From Acidimicrobiia bacterium (GTDB taxonomy: Bacteria; Actinomycetota; Acidimicrobiia; Spongiisociales; UBA5794): 6,997 nucleotides of DNA. Numbering within the stretch: the first letter of the stretch is position 1; each line of letters starts with the position of its first letter. Below are positions 1 through 5,854 of the stretch, piece by piece. The stretch is from contig JACDBE010000362.1 in assembly GCA_013695075.1 (NCBI GenBank), positions 1 to 6,997 of the forward strand. Direction: 5' to 3'. The notes beneath the pieces are model-generated. The model saw nothing but the letters and a program-made list of their open reading frames with translations. It ran no database searches and was not told the DNA's origin. The position numbers were made by a program, and so were the translations under genes.

Positions 1-1737
1 GGAGCCACCGACCCCGAGGCCATCGACCGGGCGCTGCTCGACGCCGCCGAGCGCAGCGTCGTCCCGCTATCCCGGTTGGAGTCGGTGAAACGGCGCGCCC
101 GGGTGCGATGGATCGGCGCCCTCGTCGGGGCTTTGGCCGCCGCGGCTGCTCTCGGCGGCGGGATCGTGCTCGTCGCCAACACCGTGTTCGCCGACGATGC
201 CATCGACACCGGTCCCGTCGCCAGCGGCACTCTCGGGTCGAGCGGCGCCCTGGCCCAGCTGGAGTGGAACCGGGCCATCCTTCCCTTCACCGGTAATGGT
301 GGCGGGGAGATCAACGCCCTCACCGCCGGCGACGACGGATATGTGGCCATCTACATGGACCACACCTCGGGGAACCCCTCGCCGCAGATCATCACCTCGG
401 GCAACGGCCTCGACTGGGAGGCCGGCGCCAGCGTCGACCTGGGACAGTCCGGTGGCTGGATCGGCCAGCTCGCCACCGGGGCGGAGGGCTGGGCGGCGGT
501 GGGCACCTCCTTCGACGAGGCGACCGGGCGGGAGCGGCCGCTGGTACTGCTGTCGCCAGACGGCGTCTCCTGGAACCAGGTCGAGATTCCGGTCGCCGAC
601 TCGATGGAGATCGAAGACATGGTCGTCTCGGTCACCACCAACCTGGGGGCGGTTGCCGTAGCCACCGATTCCATCACCGTGTTCGGCACCGGCTGGGGCG
701 ACTTCCAGCAGGTGATGGAGCGGTTCTTCCCCGCTGACGTGTCGCCGGAGTCCGGGTGGAACGTCAACCCCAACGGTGTCGTCGATTTCTACGGTAACGA
801 TGGTGAGATCGCCGCCAGCTTCACCGCCGAAGAGCTGGGCATCCCCGCCGAGATGGTGGCCATGATGCGAGGCGACCACCTGGTTGCCTACCGCACCGTC
901 GACGGTGGGGAGAGCTGGGCGCCCTTTCCCCTCACCGGGCCTTCCCCCGGCTGGGTCGGCACGATGACGGCCGTCGGCGACACCCTGCTGGGGATCTTCG
1001 GGGTGGGCAACGGCAACGCCCTGTTCCGGATGGACGAGGGCGGCTGGCAGCGGGTCGACGTCGGTGACGACGGGCTGGCGACCGTCGTCGCCAGCTTCGA
1101 TGGCAGAGCGTACGCCGCCGGCAACGACGCCGCCGGCAACGCCGCCGTGTGGCGGTCCACGGATGGGATCACCTGGGACAGGGCCACCTTCCCGGTGCTG
1201 GCGGACACCAGCCTGGGCGCCATCACCGCCGGCCCCCACGGCATCATCGCCTCGGGCTCTTCCAACCCCGTCCTGGGACCGGCGGAACTCACCGTCGATG
1301 GTCTCACCGTCTCCATCACGGCGTCCGGGTTGTACACCGTCACCAACGCCGCCGGGACCGTCCTCGCCACCGCCGCCCAGGAGGACCTGGTGCTGGGCCC
1401 CGCCATCGCCATCACCGACGACGCCGGTGAGGTGGTGGTGACGATCGACCAGCAGGCCATCGACGCCGCCTGGCAGGCTGTCCACGTCCAGCTCGAAGGC
1501 GACCTGGCCCGTGGTGTCGACAGCCAAGCCACCGTGGTGGCCTCGCTCGACGGGGCGACCTGGGTCCGGCTCCCCATAGACGAGGCGCTGCCTCCCGGTT
1601 TCGGGCTCAGCCACCACGCCGTCGGCCCCGCTGGGGTCATCGTCGCCGGCTGGTCCCAGCAGGCCCTTCCCTTCCCCGGAACCGAGAGCGGCCAGCAGGT
1701 GTGGGCCGGGGTCATCCCCACCCCGCAGGAACCGTAA
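1..1737 (+). CDS. Membrane-anchored Asp-box beta-propeller protein, 5' end outside window
   Basis: The frame is open from base 1 to the TAA at 1735-1737. No ATG or GTG lies in frame before the TTG at 76, and the 25 codons before that TTG have normal high-GC3 coding character, so the gene starts upstream of the window. Numbering from base 1, a charged, arginine-rich segment (about 27-36) precedes one hydrophobic helix (about 38-61, Ala/Gly/Val-rich) with no clear cleavage site. This suggests a cytoplasmic N-terminus and a large extracellular domain. The outer part carries S-x-D-G-x-x-W Asp-box motifs, numbered from TTG 76: SPDGVSW 160-166, TVDGGESW 274-281, STDGITW 361-367, SLDGATW 490-496, and a degenerate SGNGLDW 108-114. 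Asp-boxes mark turns in sialidase- and BNR-type beta-propellers. Residues about 400-470 form a Thr/Val-rich insert between the last two boxes. No catalytic sialidase residues are recognisable, so a binding or sensing role is likelier than enzymatic. The cytoplasmic tail could be anti-sigma-like, but that is only inference. Confidence 0.8.
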   Translation, partial: GATDPEAIDRALLDAAERSVVPLSRLESVKRRARVRWIGALVGALAAAAALGGGIVLVANTVFADDAIDTGPVASGTLGSSGALAQLEWNRAILPFTGNGGGEINALTAGDDGYVAIYMDHTSGNPSPQIITSGNGLDWEAGASVDLGQSGGWIGQLATGAEGWAAVGTSFDEATGRERPLVLLSPDGVSWNQVEIPVADSMEIEDMVVSVTTNLGAVAVATDSITVFGTGWGDFQQVMERFFPADVSPESGWNVNPNGVVDFYGNDGEIAASFTAEELGIPAEMVAMMRGDHLVAYRTVDGGESWAPFPLTGPSPGWVGTMTAVGDTLLGIFGVGNGNALFRMDEGGWQRVDVGDDGLATVVASFDGRAYAAGNDAAGNAAVWRSTDGITWDRATFPVLADTSLGAITAGPHGIIASGSSNPVLGPAELTVDGLTVSITASGLYTVTNAAGTVLATAAQEDLVLGPAIAITDDAGEVVVTIDQQAIDAAWQAVHVQLEGDLARGVDSQATVVASLDGATWVRLPIDEALPPGFGLSHHAVGPAGVIVAGWSQQALPFPGTESGQQVWAGVIPTPQEP

Positions 1738-1791
1738 CCCACCGAACGGCTCGGACCCGAACCACCGCGATGTCTCGGTAGTGGGCTTCCC

Positions 1792-1797
1792 TATCGT
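1792..1797 (+). promoter_or_regulatory. Predicted -10 box of leaderless promoter for the GNAT gene
   Basis: TATCGT matches the actinobacterial TANNNT -10 consensus and ends 6 nt before the ATG at 1804. Transcription would therefore start at or next to the start codon. No Shine-Dalgarno precedes the ATG, which fits leaderless translation. No convincing -35 box is visible. The same spacing recurs at four other places in the window. Confidence 0.6.
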
Positions 1798-1803
1798 GCC
1801 GCG

Positions 1804-2670
1804 ATGGCGTTCACCCTACGCCCCGCCGTTGCCTCGGACCGGGCGGCCATCGCCGGTTTCACCGCAGCCACCTTCTCGTGGGGCGACTACGTGGCCGGGG
1901 CCTTCGACGCCTGGCTGGCCGATCCCAACGGCCGGTTGGTGGTGGCCGTCGACGGAGCCGACGCCGCCATCGCCATGGGGATGGCTCGGATGCTCTCCCC
2001 CAGGGAGCTGTGGTTGCAGGCCGCCCGGGTCCACCCCGATTGGCGCCGGCGCGGCATAGCCTCGGCCATCGACAGCAACCTGGAGTCGTGGGGGCGGAGC
2101 CGGGGAGCCGTCGTGTCCCGGCTGGTCATCGAGGACTGGAACGACGCCGCCATCACCCAGGTGGAGCGGATCGGGATGCGACCGGCGGGACGCTGGTTGG
2201 TGGCCCACCGTCCCGCCCCGGAGATCCCCCGCCCATCGGGCAACGGTGGCTACCGCCGCCCGGCGCGCAACCGCCTCGACCTGGCGCCATCTGCGGAGGC
2301 CTCGCCGGCATTCATGGCGTGGTCGACCAGCGAGCTCGGTCGATCGGCCCGGGGTCTGGTCAACATCGGGTGGGCGTGGCGGTTGCTGACGGTGGACGAC
2401 CTGGAACGGGCTGCCCGCGCCGAGGCGCTGTGGGTGTCCTCCGCCGGCTGGGTGCTGGCGGCGGGCAACGAGGGCACCCTGGAGTCGGGATGGGTGTCTG
2501 GTGGCCCGGAGGAGCTCGATGACCTGCTGACCGCCCTCACCGACCTCGCCGCCGAGCGGTCGCTCGACCGGGTGGAGCTCAAGCTGCCCGCCCTCGACTG
2601 GGTGCTGACCGCCTTGGATCGCACCGGGTTCACCCACCGCGGCCTGGTCCTGTACGCCAGGGCGCTGTAG
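1804..2670 (+). CDS. GNAT-family N-acetyltransferase
   Basis: This 288-residue protein probably transfers an acetyl group from acetyl-CoA to an amine; the substrate cannot be read from the sequence. The N-terminal half (about 3-135) is a recognisable GNAT fold: FTLRPAVASDRAAI is the usual first strand and helix, and VHPDWRRRGIAS (76-87) is motif A, the pyrophosphate-binding loop (R81-x-x-G84-x-A86). The segment around 109-125 (IEDWNDAAITQVERIGM) matches motif B and the following helix. The C-terminal half (about 150-288) ends in LDRTGFTHRGLVLY, a GNAT-like GF plus final strand, but lacks a clear acetyl-CoA loop, so it looks like a degenerate second GNAT domain. The ATG is chosen because a TANNNT box sits 6 nt upstream and the GNAT first strand starts immediately. 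The gene lies 66 bp after the propeller gene and appears to have its own promoter. The family call is firm; the substrate is unknown. Confidence 0.87.
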   Translation: MAFTLRPAVASDRAAIAGFTAATFSWGDYVAGAFDAWLADPNGRLVVAVDGADAAIAMGMARMLSPRELWLQAARVHPDWRRRGIASAIDSNLESWGRSRGAVVSRLVIEDWNDAAITQVERIGMRPAGRWLVAHRPAPEIPRPSGNGGYRRPARNRLDLAPSAEASPAFMAWSTSELGRSARGLVNIGWAWRLLTVDDLERAARAEALWVSSAGWVLAAGNEGTLESGWVSGGPEELDDLLTALTDLAAERSLDRVELKLPALDWVLTALDRTGFTHRGLVLYARAL

Positions 2671-2704
2671 CCACCCGCAGCCAGATGCCGCGAATCGATG
2701 TCTA

Positions 2705-2710
2705 TACAGT
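2705..2710 (+). promoter_or_regulatory. Predicted -10 box upstream of the broken gene
   Basis: TACAGT, preceded by TA, fits TANNNT and ends 6 nt before an ATG at 2717. It is the same hexamer, at the same distance from an ATG, as the box at 3108-3113 before the FAD enzyme; both continue as TACAGTCC. The promoter appears intact although the gene behind it is broken. Confidence 0.55.
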
Positions 2711-2716
2711 CCAGTC

Positions 2717-2743
2717 ATGGTGCCCCGGGGAGGACGCCGATGA
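2717..2743 (+). CDS. Possible leaderless upstream mini-ORF (8 codons)
   Basis: The ATG at the predicted transcription start opens a frame encoding MVPRGGRR, closed by the TGA at 2741-2743. That stop overlaps the ATG at 2740 of the next frame as ATGA, the usual geometry for translational coupling. Short leaderless upstream ORFs are known from mycobacteria. Here the ORF contains the Shine-Dalgarno of the next start, so it could be chance sequence; only its position supports it. Confidence 0.25.
   Translation: MVPRGGRR
2727..2734 (+). promoter_or_regulatory. Shine-Dalgarno fixing the start at 2740
   Basis: GGGGAGGA lies 5 nt before the ATG at 2740. It is the only strong ribosome binding site seen next to a start in this window. 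It favours 2740 over the in-frame ATG at 2698, which lies upstream of the predicted transcription start. Confidence 0.6.
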
Positions 2744-3047
2744 GCGGCCGGATCGTGGTGATCGGCTCGGGAGAGTTAGGCCCATCGATGGTTCCGGCGC
2801 TGCGGGCCATCACCGCCGAGGGCTCCTCGCCACCCGGCTCGACGACAGCCACAACCAGGCGACCAGGGCGGCGGTGGCCGGGTATGTCGAGTTGCTCGTC
2901 GAGGTACGCCGGCAGGCCCGCGCCGACGGTTGGTACCAGCAAGCCGACGACATCAGGCGGCGGCTGGGCGTCCTCGGCGCGGGCCTCAACGACGGGCCGA
3001 CCGCGACCAGCTGGAGCTTCACCGACCCCGACGCTGGAGCGGGTTGA
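2740..3047 (+). pseudogene. Gene remnant: 5' end fused out of frame to a CysS-like C-terminal domain
   Basis: From the ATG at 2740 the frame reads MSGRIVVIGSGELGPSMVPA up to about 2820. This resembles the N-terminus of actinobacterial peptidase E/cyanophycinase-like (type 1 glutamine amidotransferase-like) proteins. After that this frame becomes Pro/Arg/Thr-rich and implausible. Good coding sequence continues instead in the -1 frame, from about 2829 to the TGA at 3045-3047: a Leu/Arg/Ala-rich helical stretch with VELLVEVRRQARADGW, then QQADDIRRRLGVLGAGLNDG and a final TSWSF. That resembles the helical C-terminal domain of cysteinyl-tRNA synthetases and related proteins (pattern AD-x-IRD-x-L...G-V...DT...G-T-x-W). 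The few-hundred-residue catalytic core expected between the two ends is absent. The simplest reading is a large internal deletion that also changed frame, leaving the promoter, Shine-Dalgarno and both gene ends. Alternatives are a short functional gene in the second frame or a frameshift assembly error. Family names come from memory of sequence patterns, not from a search. Confidence 0.58.
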
Positions 3048-3059
3048 AGGGCCATACCT

Positions 3060-3091
3060 GGTGCAGACGGCCGGGCCATGCCGGCGGCACC
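3060..3091 (+). other. GC-rich hairpin upstream of the FAD enzyme promoter
   Basis: GGTGC (3060-3064) pairs with GCACC (3087-3091). Inside it, GCCGG (3070-3074) pairs with CCGGC (3081-3085) around a 6-nt loop. There is no T-tract, so it is not a classical intrinsic terminator. It sits where the -35 region of the 3108 promoter would be, so it could be an operator or could end read-through from the remnant upstream. Function is unproven. Confidence 0.3.
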
Positions 3092-3107
3092 GCACCGCCC
3101 CGGACCG

Positions 3108-3113
3108 TACAGT
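3108..3113 (+). promoter_or_regulatory. Predicted -10 box of leaderless promoter for the FAD enzyme
   Basis: TACAGT fits TANNNT and ends 6 nt before the ATG at 3120. It lies inside the N-terminal extension that would result from starting at 3078, so it argues that 3120 is the real start. No clear -35 box is seen. Confidence 0.62.
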
Positions 3114-3119
3114 CCCCTC

Positions 3120-4448
3120 ATGCTGCAAGCGTTGGCTTCCATCGTGGGTGATGAGCACGTGCTCACCGATCCCGACCTGGTGACCGGCTATGTCACCGAC
3201 TGGACGGGTCGCTTCACCGGGGCGGTGAAGGCTGTGGTCCGGCCAGGCACCACGGAGGAGGTGTGCACCGTCCTGGCACAGTGCTACCAGGAGGGAGTAG
3301 CGGTGGTGCCCCAGGGCGGCAACACCGGACTGGTGGGCGGCGGCGTGCCCCGGTCGGGGGAGGTAGTGCTCAGCATGCTCCGCCTCGACGAGGTGACCGA
3401 CGGCCACGACGGCATGCTCACCGCCGGAGCGGGAACCACGCTCAGCGGGTTGCATCGGGCGGCTGCGGGGCGCAACCAGTTCGTGGGCATCGACACCTCG
3501 GCCCGTGACTCGGCCACCATCGGCGGGATGGTGGCCACCAACGGCGGGGGGATCCATACGGTGCGGTTTGGGAGGGTCCGCGACCAACTCCACGATGTGG
3601 CGGTGGCGCTGGTCAACGGCACCCACCTGCCTTCGATCCTGGTCCCCGGCAATCCCGCCGCCGACCTGTGGCGCCGGGTCTGCGGCAGCGAGGGCACCCT
3701 GGCAGTGGTGCTCAGCGCCACGGTGCGTACCGGCCGCCCGGCAGCGCAGCGGTTGGTGACGCTGGTGCCGAGCGCCGATCGAGATGTCGATGCGCTGGCG
3801 AGGAAGATGATGGTGCTTCCCGGTCTGTGGGCGCTGGAGGTGATGGGTGGCAGCGAGATCGAACTCACCGCGGCGATGCTGCAACGGCGCCCACCTGCCA
3901 CTGCCGAATGCCTGCTGCTGGCCGAGCTGCGCGGCGCCGGCGCTCTGGACGACCAGGCGTTGACCGCCATCGGTGACCTCGATGCGGTCGTCGCCACCCA
4001 GCCAAGCGAGCAGGAGGAGCTGTGGGCCTTCCGCCACAACCTGTCGCTCGCCGTCCGCTCGCTGGGCACTCCCCTCACCAAGGTCGACGTTTCCCTTTCC
4101 CTGGCCTCGATCGGCCAGCTGAAGGCGGCGCTGGCCACGCTCGCCGGCGAACCCAACGCCTACCTGTGGGGTCACCTCCTCACCGGCCCCACCGGGCACC
4201 CCGTGGTCAACGCCCACATCAACATCACCGCCGACGTCCAACCCGACATCGTGTTCGACATCGTCGAAGGTCTGGGTGGATCGGCCGTCGGCGAGCACGG
4301 GGTGGGGGTGATGAAGCGCCACCGCCTCGATCCCGAAGCTGCCGACACCGCCGAGCTGATCCGGCTCAAGCAGCGGTTCGACTCCAGGGGCTTGCTCAAC
4401 CCGGGGGTGCTGGTGCCCGATCGGGGAAGATCAGCCGAGCAGATCTGA
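3120..4448 (+). CDS. FAD-linked D-2-hydroxyacid dehydrogenase (GlcD/D2HGDH type)
   Basis: This 442-residue protein belongs to the VAO/PCMH-type FAD enzymes that oxidise D-2-hydroxyacids (D-lactate, glycolate, D-2-hydroxyglutarate) to 2-oxoacids. Motifs, numbered from ATG 3120: PQGGNTGLVGGGVP (64-77), the FAD pyrophosphate loop; VATNGGGIHTVRFGRVRDQ (138-156), the second FAD-binding segment; GSEGTLAVV (189-197). R305 and KVDVSL (321-326) match the substrate-binding Arg and Lys of D2HGDH. GEHGVGVMKR (391-400) holds the conserved metal-binding Glu (E392), and the end is LKQRFDSRGLLNPG (417-430 region). The usual GHLGDGNLHLN metal loop is replaced by a longer one: GH at 351-352, then NAHIN at 364-368, with the DG of DGN missing. 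Start 3120 is preferred over the in-frame ATG at 3078 because the family begins at about this point and a -10 box lies 6 nt upstream. The 3' end overlaps the convergent FMN oxidase by 18 bp. Family is near certain; substrate is not defined. Confidence 0.93.
   Translation: MLQALASIVGDEHVLTDPDLVTGYVTDWTGRFTGAVKAVVRPGTTEEVCTVLAQCYQEGVAVVPQGGNTGLVGGGVPRSGEVVLSMLRLDEVTDGHDGMLTAGAGTTLSGLHRAAAGRNQFVGIDTSARDSATIGGMVATNGGGIHTVRFGRVRDQLHDVAVALVNGTHLPSILVPGNPAADLWRRVCGSEGTLAVVLSATVRTGRPAAQRLVTLVPSADRDVDALARKMMVLPGLWALEVMGGSEIELTAAMLQRRPPATAECLLLAELRGAGALDDQALTAIGDLDAVVATQPSEQEELWAFRHNLSLAVRSLGTPLTKVDVSLSLASIGQLKAALATLAGEPNAYLWGHLLTGPTGHPVVNAHINITADVQPDIVFDIVEGLGGSAVGEHGVGVMKRHRLDPEAADTAELIRLKQRFDSRGLLNPGVLVPDRGRSAEQI
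4431..4448. other. 18-bp tail-to-tail overlap of two coding regions
   Basis: The FAD enzyme stops at TGA 4446-4448 on the plus strand, while the FMN enzyme stops at 4431-4433 on the minus strand, so each gene's last codons are antisense to the other's. There is no room for a terminator between them. Both transcripts must run into the opposite gene, giving complementary 3' ends. Confidence 0.9.
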
Positions 4449-5525
4449 GGTGATGTCGCCCGGCGACGTGACCCCACACAGCGCCATCGCTTCGTCGAGC
4501 TCGCCCAGGATGCCACCGACCGCCTGCTCGATCCCGCGGTCGCCGCCGACGGCAAGTCCCCACAGCACCGGCCGGCCGATGAGCACCGCCGACGCCCCCA
4601 TGGCGATGGCCTTGATGACGTCGGTGCCCCGGCGAATCCCGCCGTCCACCAGCACGGGGATGCGACCGTCGACGGCGGCGACCACGGCCGGAAGGGCGGC
4701 AGCCGTTGCCGGTGCGGTGTCCAGCTGGCGACCGCCGTGATTCGACACCACCACGGCATCGATCCCGCTGTCGACGGCGAGGCGGGCATCGTCGGGGTGG
4801 ACAATCCCCTTGAGCACGATGGGCAGCGAGGTTTGGGAGCGCAACGACTCCAGGTCACGCCACGACAGCGTCAGGTCGAACAACGCAGCGACGTACGCTG
4901 CCAGACCGGATTCGGCCGCCCGTTCCGGCATCTCGCCAAATCCCCCGGGAAGGGCATTGACCGCCTGGATGCCGTCGGGAAGATGGAACCGGTTGCGCAC
5001 ATCGCGCTCGCGCCGTCCCCACATCTGGGCATCGACGGTGAGCACGATCGCCTTGGCACCCGCCGCCTCGGCGCGGGCTACCAGGTCCCGGGTCAGACCC
5101 CGGTCCTTGTAGACGTAGAGCTGGAACCACACTAGGTCGTGTTCGGCGCACACCTCCTCCATGGGCACCGTCGACAGGGTCGACAGCACCATCACCGTGC
5201 CCAGGGCACGTGCCGCCCGGGCGGTGGCCAACTCACCGTCGGGGTGGGCCAGCCGGTGAAATGCGGTGGGGGCGAACAGCACCGGGCTGGTGACGTGGCT
5301 ACCCAGCAGGTCGATGTCCAGGCGGCGGGTGGACACGTCGCACAGCACCCGGTAACGCAGGCTGATCTCCTCCCAGGCCGCACGGTTGCGTCGCAGGGTG
5401 ATCTCGTCGAGGGCGCCACCGCGGTAGTAGTCGAACACCATCTGCGACAACACCGACCCGGCCGCCTCTTCCAGGTCGGTCAGGTTCAGCGGCCACGGTT
5501 GCCTGTTCGGGCTGGAGTCATCCAT
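4431..5525 (-). CDS. FMN-dependent L-2-hydroxyacid oxidase/dehydrogenase
   Basis: This 364-residue protein is the usual length for the glycolate oxidase/L-lactate dehydrogenase family, TIM-barrel enzymes that oxidise L-2-hydroxyacids (or glycolate) to 2-oxoacids. All the residues expected from spinach glycolate oxidase can be placed: FDYYRGGA gives Y33 (Y24 there); QLYVYKDR (135-142) gives Y137 (Y129); LTVDAQMWGRRERDVRNRF holds T163, D165 and R172; LKG gives K239 (K230); SNHGGRQLD (261-269) holds the catalytic base H263 and R266; DGGIRRGTD (294-302) and GRPVLWG (317-323) bind the FMN phosphate. The enzyme should therefore be active. There is no signal peptide or transmembrane segment, so it is probably cytoplasmic. 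Substrate and electron acceptor (oxygen, quinone or other) cannot be decided. The ATG at 5525 has a -10 box 6 nt upstream. It is convergent with a D-specific FAD enzyme, suggesting handling of both enantiomers of a 2-hydroxyacid. Confidence 0.95.
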   Translation of the reverse strand: MDDSSPNRQPWPLNLTDLEEAAGSVLSQMVFDYYRGGALDEITLRRNRAAWEEISLRYRVLCDVSTRRLDIDLLGSHVTSPVLFAPTAFHRLAHPDGELATARAARALGTVMVLSTLSTVPMEEVCAEHDLVWFQLYVYKDRGLTRDLVARAEAAGAKAIVLTVDAQMWGRRERDVRNRFHLPDGIQAVNALPGGFGEMPERAAESGLAAYVAALFDLTLSWRDLESLRSQTSLPIVLKGIVHPDDARLAVDSGIDAVVVSNHGGRQLDTAPATAAALPAVVAAVDGRIPVLVDGGIRRGTDVIKAIAMGASAVLIGRPVLWGLAVGGDRGIEQAVGGILGELDEAMALCGVTSPGDITSDLLG

Positions 5526-5531
5526 GTCCGG

Positions 5532-5537
5532 ACTCTA
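5532..5537 (-). promoter_or_regulatory. Predicted -10 box of leaderless promoter for the FMN enzyme
   Basis: On the minus strand TAGAGT ends 6 nt before the ATG (5525-5523). This matches the other predicted leaderless promoters in the window. No Shine-Dalgarno and no clear -35 box are visible. Confidence 0.58.
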
Positions 5538-5588
5538 CGGCCCACGCCCCCAAGACCGCGGCCGGAGCACTCCATCCGACCAATGGGT

Positions 5589-5598
5589 ACGCATGCGT
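5589..5598. other. 10-bp perfect palindrome
   Basis: ACGCATGCGT is its own reverse complement. It lies 51 bp upstream of the FMN enzyme's predicted -10 box. It could be a regulator site, but it is short and has no second copy in the window, so support is weak. Confidence 0.2.
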
Positions 5599-5684
5599 CT
5601 GCACATGACACTTGGAGACGACACCAACGCAGCGCGGTGACACCTGGTTCGCCGCAACACCGGACCGTTTCTCCTCTCTCGTTC

Positions 5685-5734
5685 GTTTCCCCTCCCTTTG
5701 GGAAGGGTGCCAAGCGCAGCGAGGCGGGGAGGGG
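5685..5734 (-). repeat. Intergenic repeat, copy A
   Basis: This 50-bp unit starts GTTTCCCCTCC and ends GGGGAGGGG on the plus strand. Its own ends pair (CCCCTCCC 5689-5696 with GGGAGGGG 5727-5734). Read on the minus strand it aligns with copy B along its length: both have a CCCTCCCCG block, a GC-rich centre ending in GGC or GCC, an ACCC block and then GGAGGGGAAAC or its close variant. It is probably a small palindromic intergenic element. Confidence 0.6.
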
Positions 5735-5765
5735 TCGGAAACGCGTCCGCCGCTCGAACGGACCT

Positions 5766-5811
5766 CCCTCCCCGGCTGCTCCGCAGCCACCCCTCACGAA
5801 GGAGGGGAAAC
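5766..5811 (+). repeat. Intergenic repeat, copy B (inverted relative to A)
   Basis: The unit runs from CCCTCCCC to GGAGGGGAAAC. The last 11 bases are the exact reverse complement of the first 11 of copy A (5685-5695). It holds two hairpins: GGCTGC (5774-5779) with GCAGCC (5783-5788) around TCC, and CCCCTC (5790-5795) with GAGGGG (5802-5807). Transcripts across it should fold strongly. Confidence 0.65.
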
Positions 5812-5823
5812 AGAAGCGGGAGA

Positions 5824-5846
5824 CAAGCCGAGGAGGCGGGGAGGGA
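5824..5846 (-). repeat. Intergenic repeat, partial copy C
   Basis: Bases 5824-5845 resemble the end of copy A (5711-5733) in the same orientation; both finish GAGGCGGGGAGGG or nearly so. Bases 5830-5846 also form a 17-bp inverted repeat with 5765-5781 (15 of 17 pair), bracketing copy B. It ends 9 bp before the stop codon of the ROK kinase (5855-5857), so it lies just downstream of that gene and could act in its 3'-end formation. Confidence 0.5.
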
Positions 5847-5854
5847 TGCTGGCG

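Larger units (their letters stand above)
5526..5854. other. Intergenic region with promoter and inverted-repeat cluster
   Basis: These 329 bp lie between the start of the FMN enzyme and the stop of the ROK kinase, both on the minus strand. The left part holds the FMN enzyme's -10 box and a 10-bp perfect palindrome at 5589-5598. The right part (from 5685) is a cluster of related GC-rich inverted repeats ending 9 bp before the kinase stop codon. Open frames crossing the region read as Pro/Arg/Ser-rich repeat translations and are not supported as genes. Confidence 0.7.

Noticed and set aside
76..78. TTG as the start of the propeller gene
   Set aside because: Coding sequence continues in frame to base 1 with normal codon use, and no ribosome binding site precedes the TTG.
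67..1617. Long minus-strand open frame (516 codons) opposite the propeller gene
   Set aside because: It is rich in Gly, Asp, Val and Arg with no domain pattern, and it mirrors a plus-strand frame that has Asp-box motifs. Long antisense frames are expected at this GC content.
1738..1803. Intrinsic terminator after the propeller gene
   Set aside because: Only weak pairing (TCGG with CCGA) and no T-tract are visible.
1768..2703. Shared octamer CGATGTCT at 1768-1775 and 2696-2703 as a common regulatory site
   Set aside because: Its distance to the -10 box differs (16 nt versus 1 nt), and an 8-base match in 7 kb can be chance.
3078..3119. ATG at 3078 as the start of the FAD enzyme
   Set aside because: The added 14 residues are Pro/His/Arg-rich and unlike the family. 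They would overlap the -10 box at 3108-3113, and no Shine-Dalgarno is present.
2715..4322. Minus-strand open frame of 535 codons across the remnant and FAD enzyme
   Set aside because: It is His/Gly/Arg-rich, has no recognisable motif, and lies antisense to a clear FAD enzyme.
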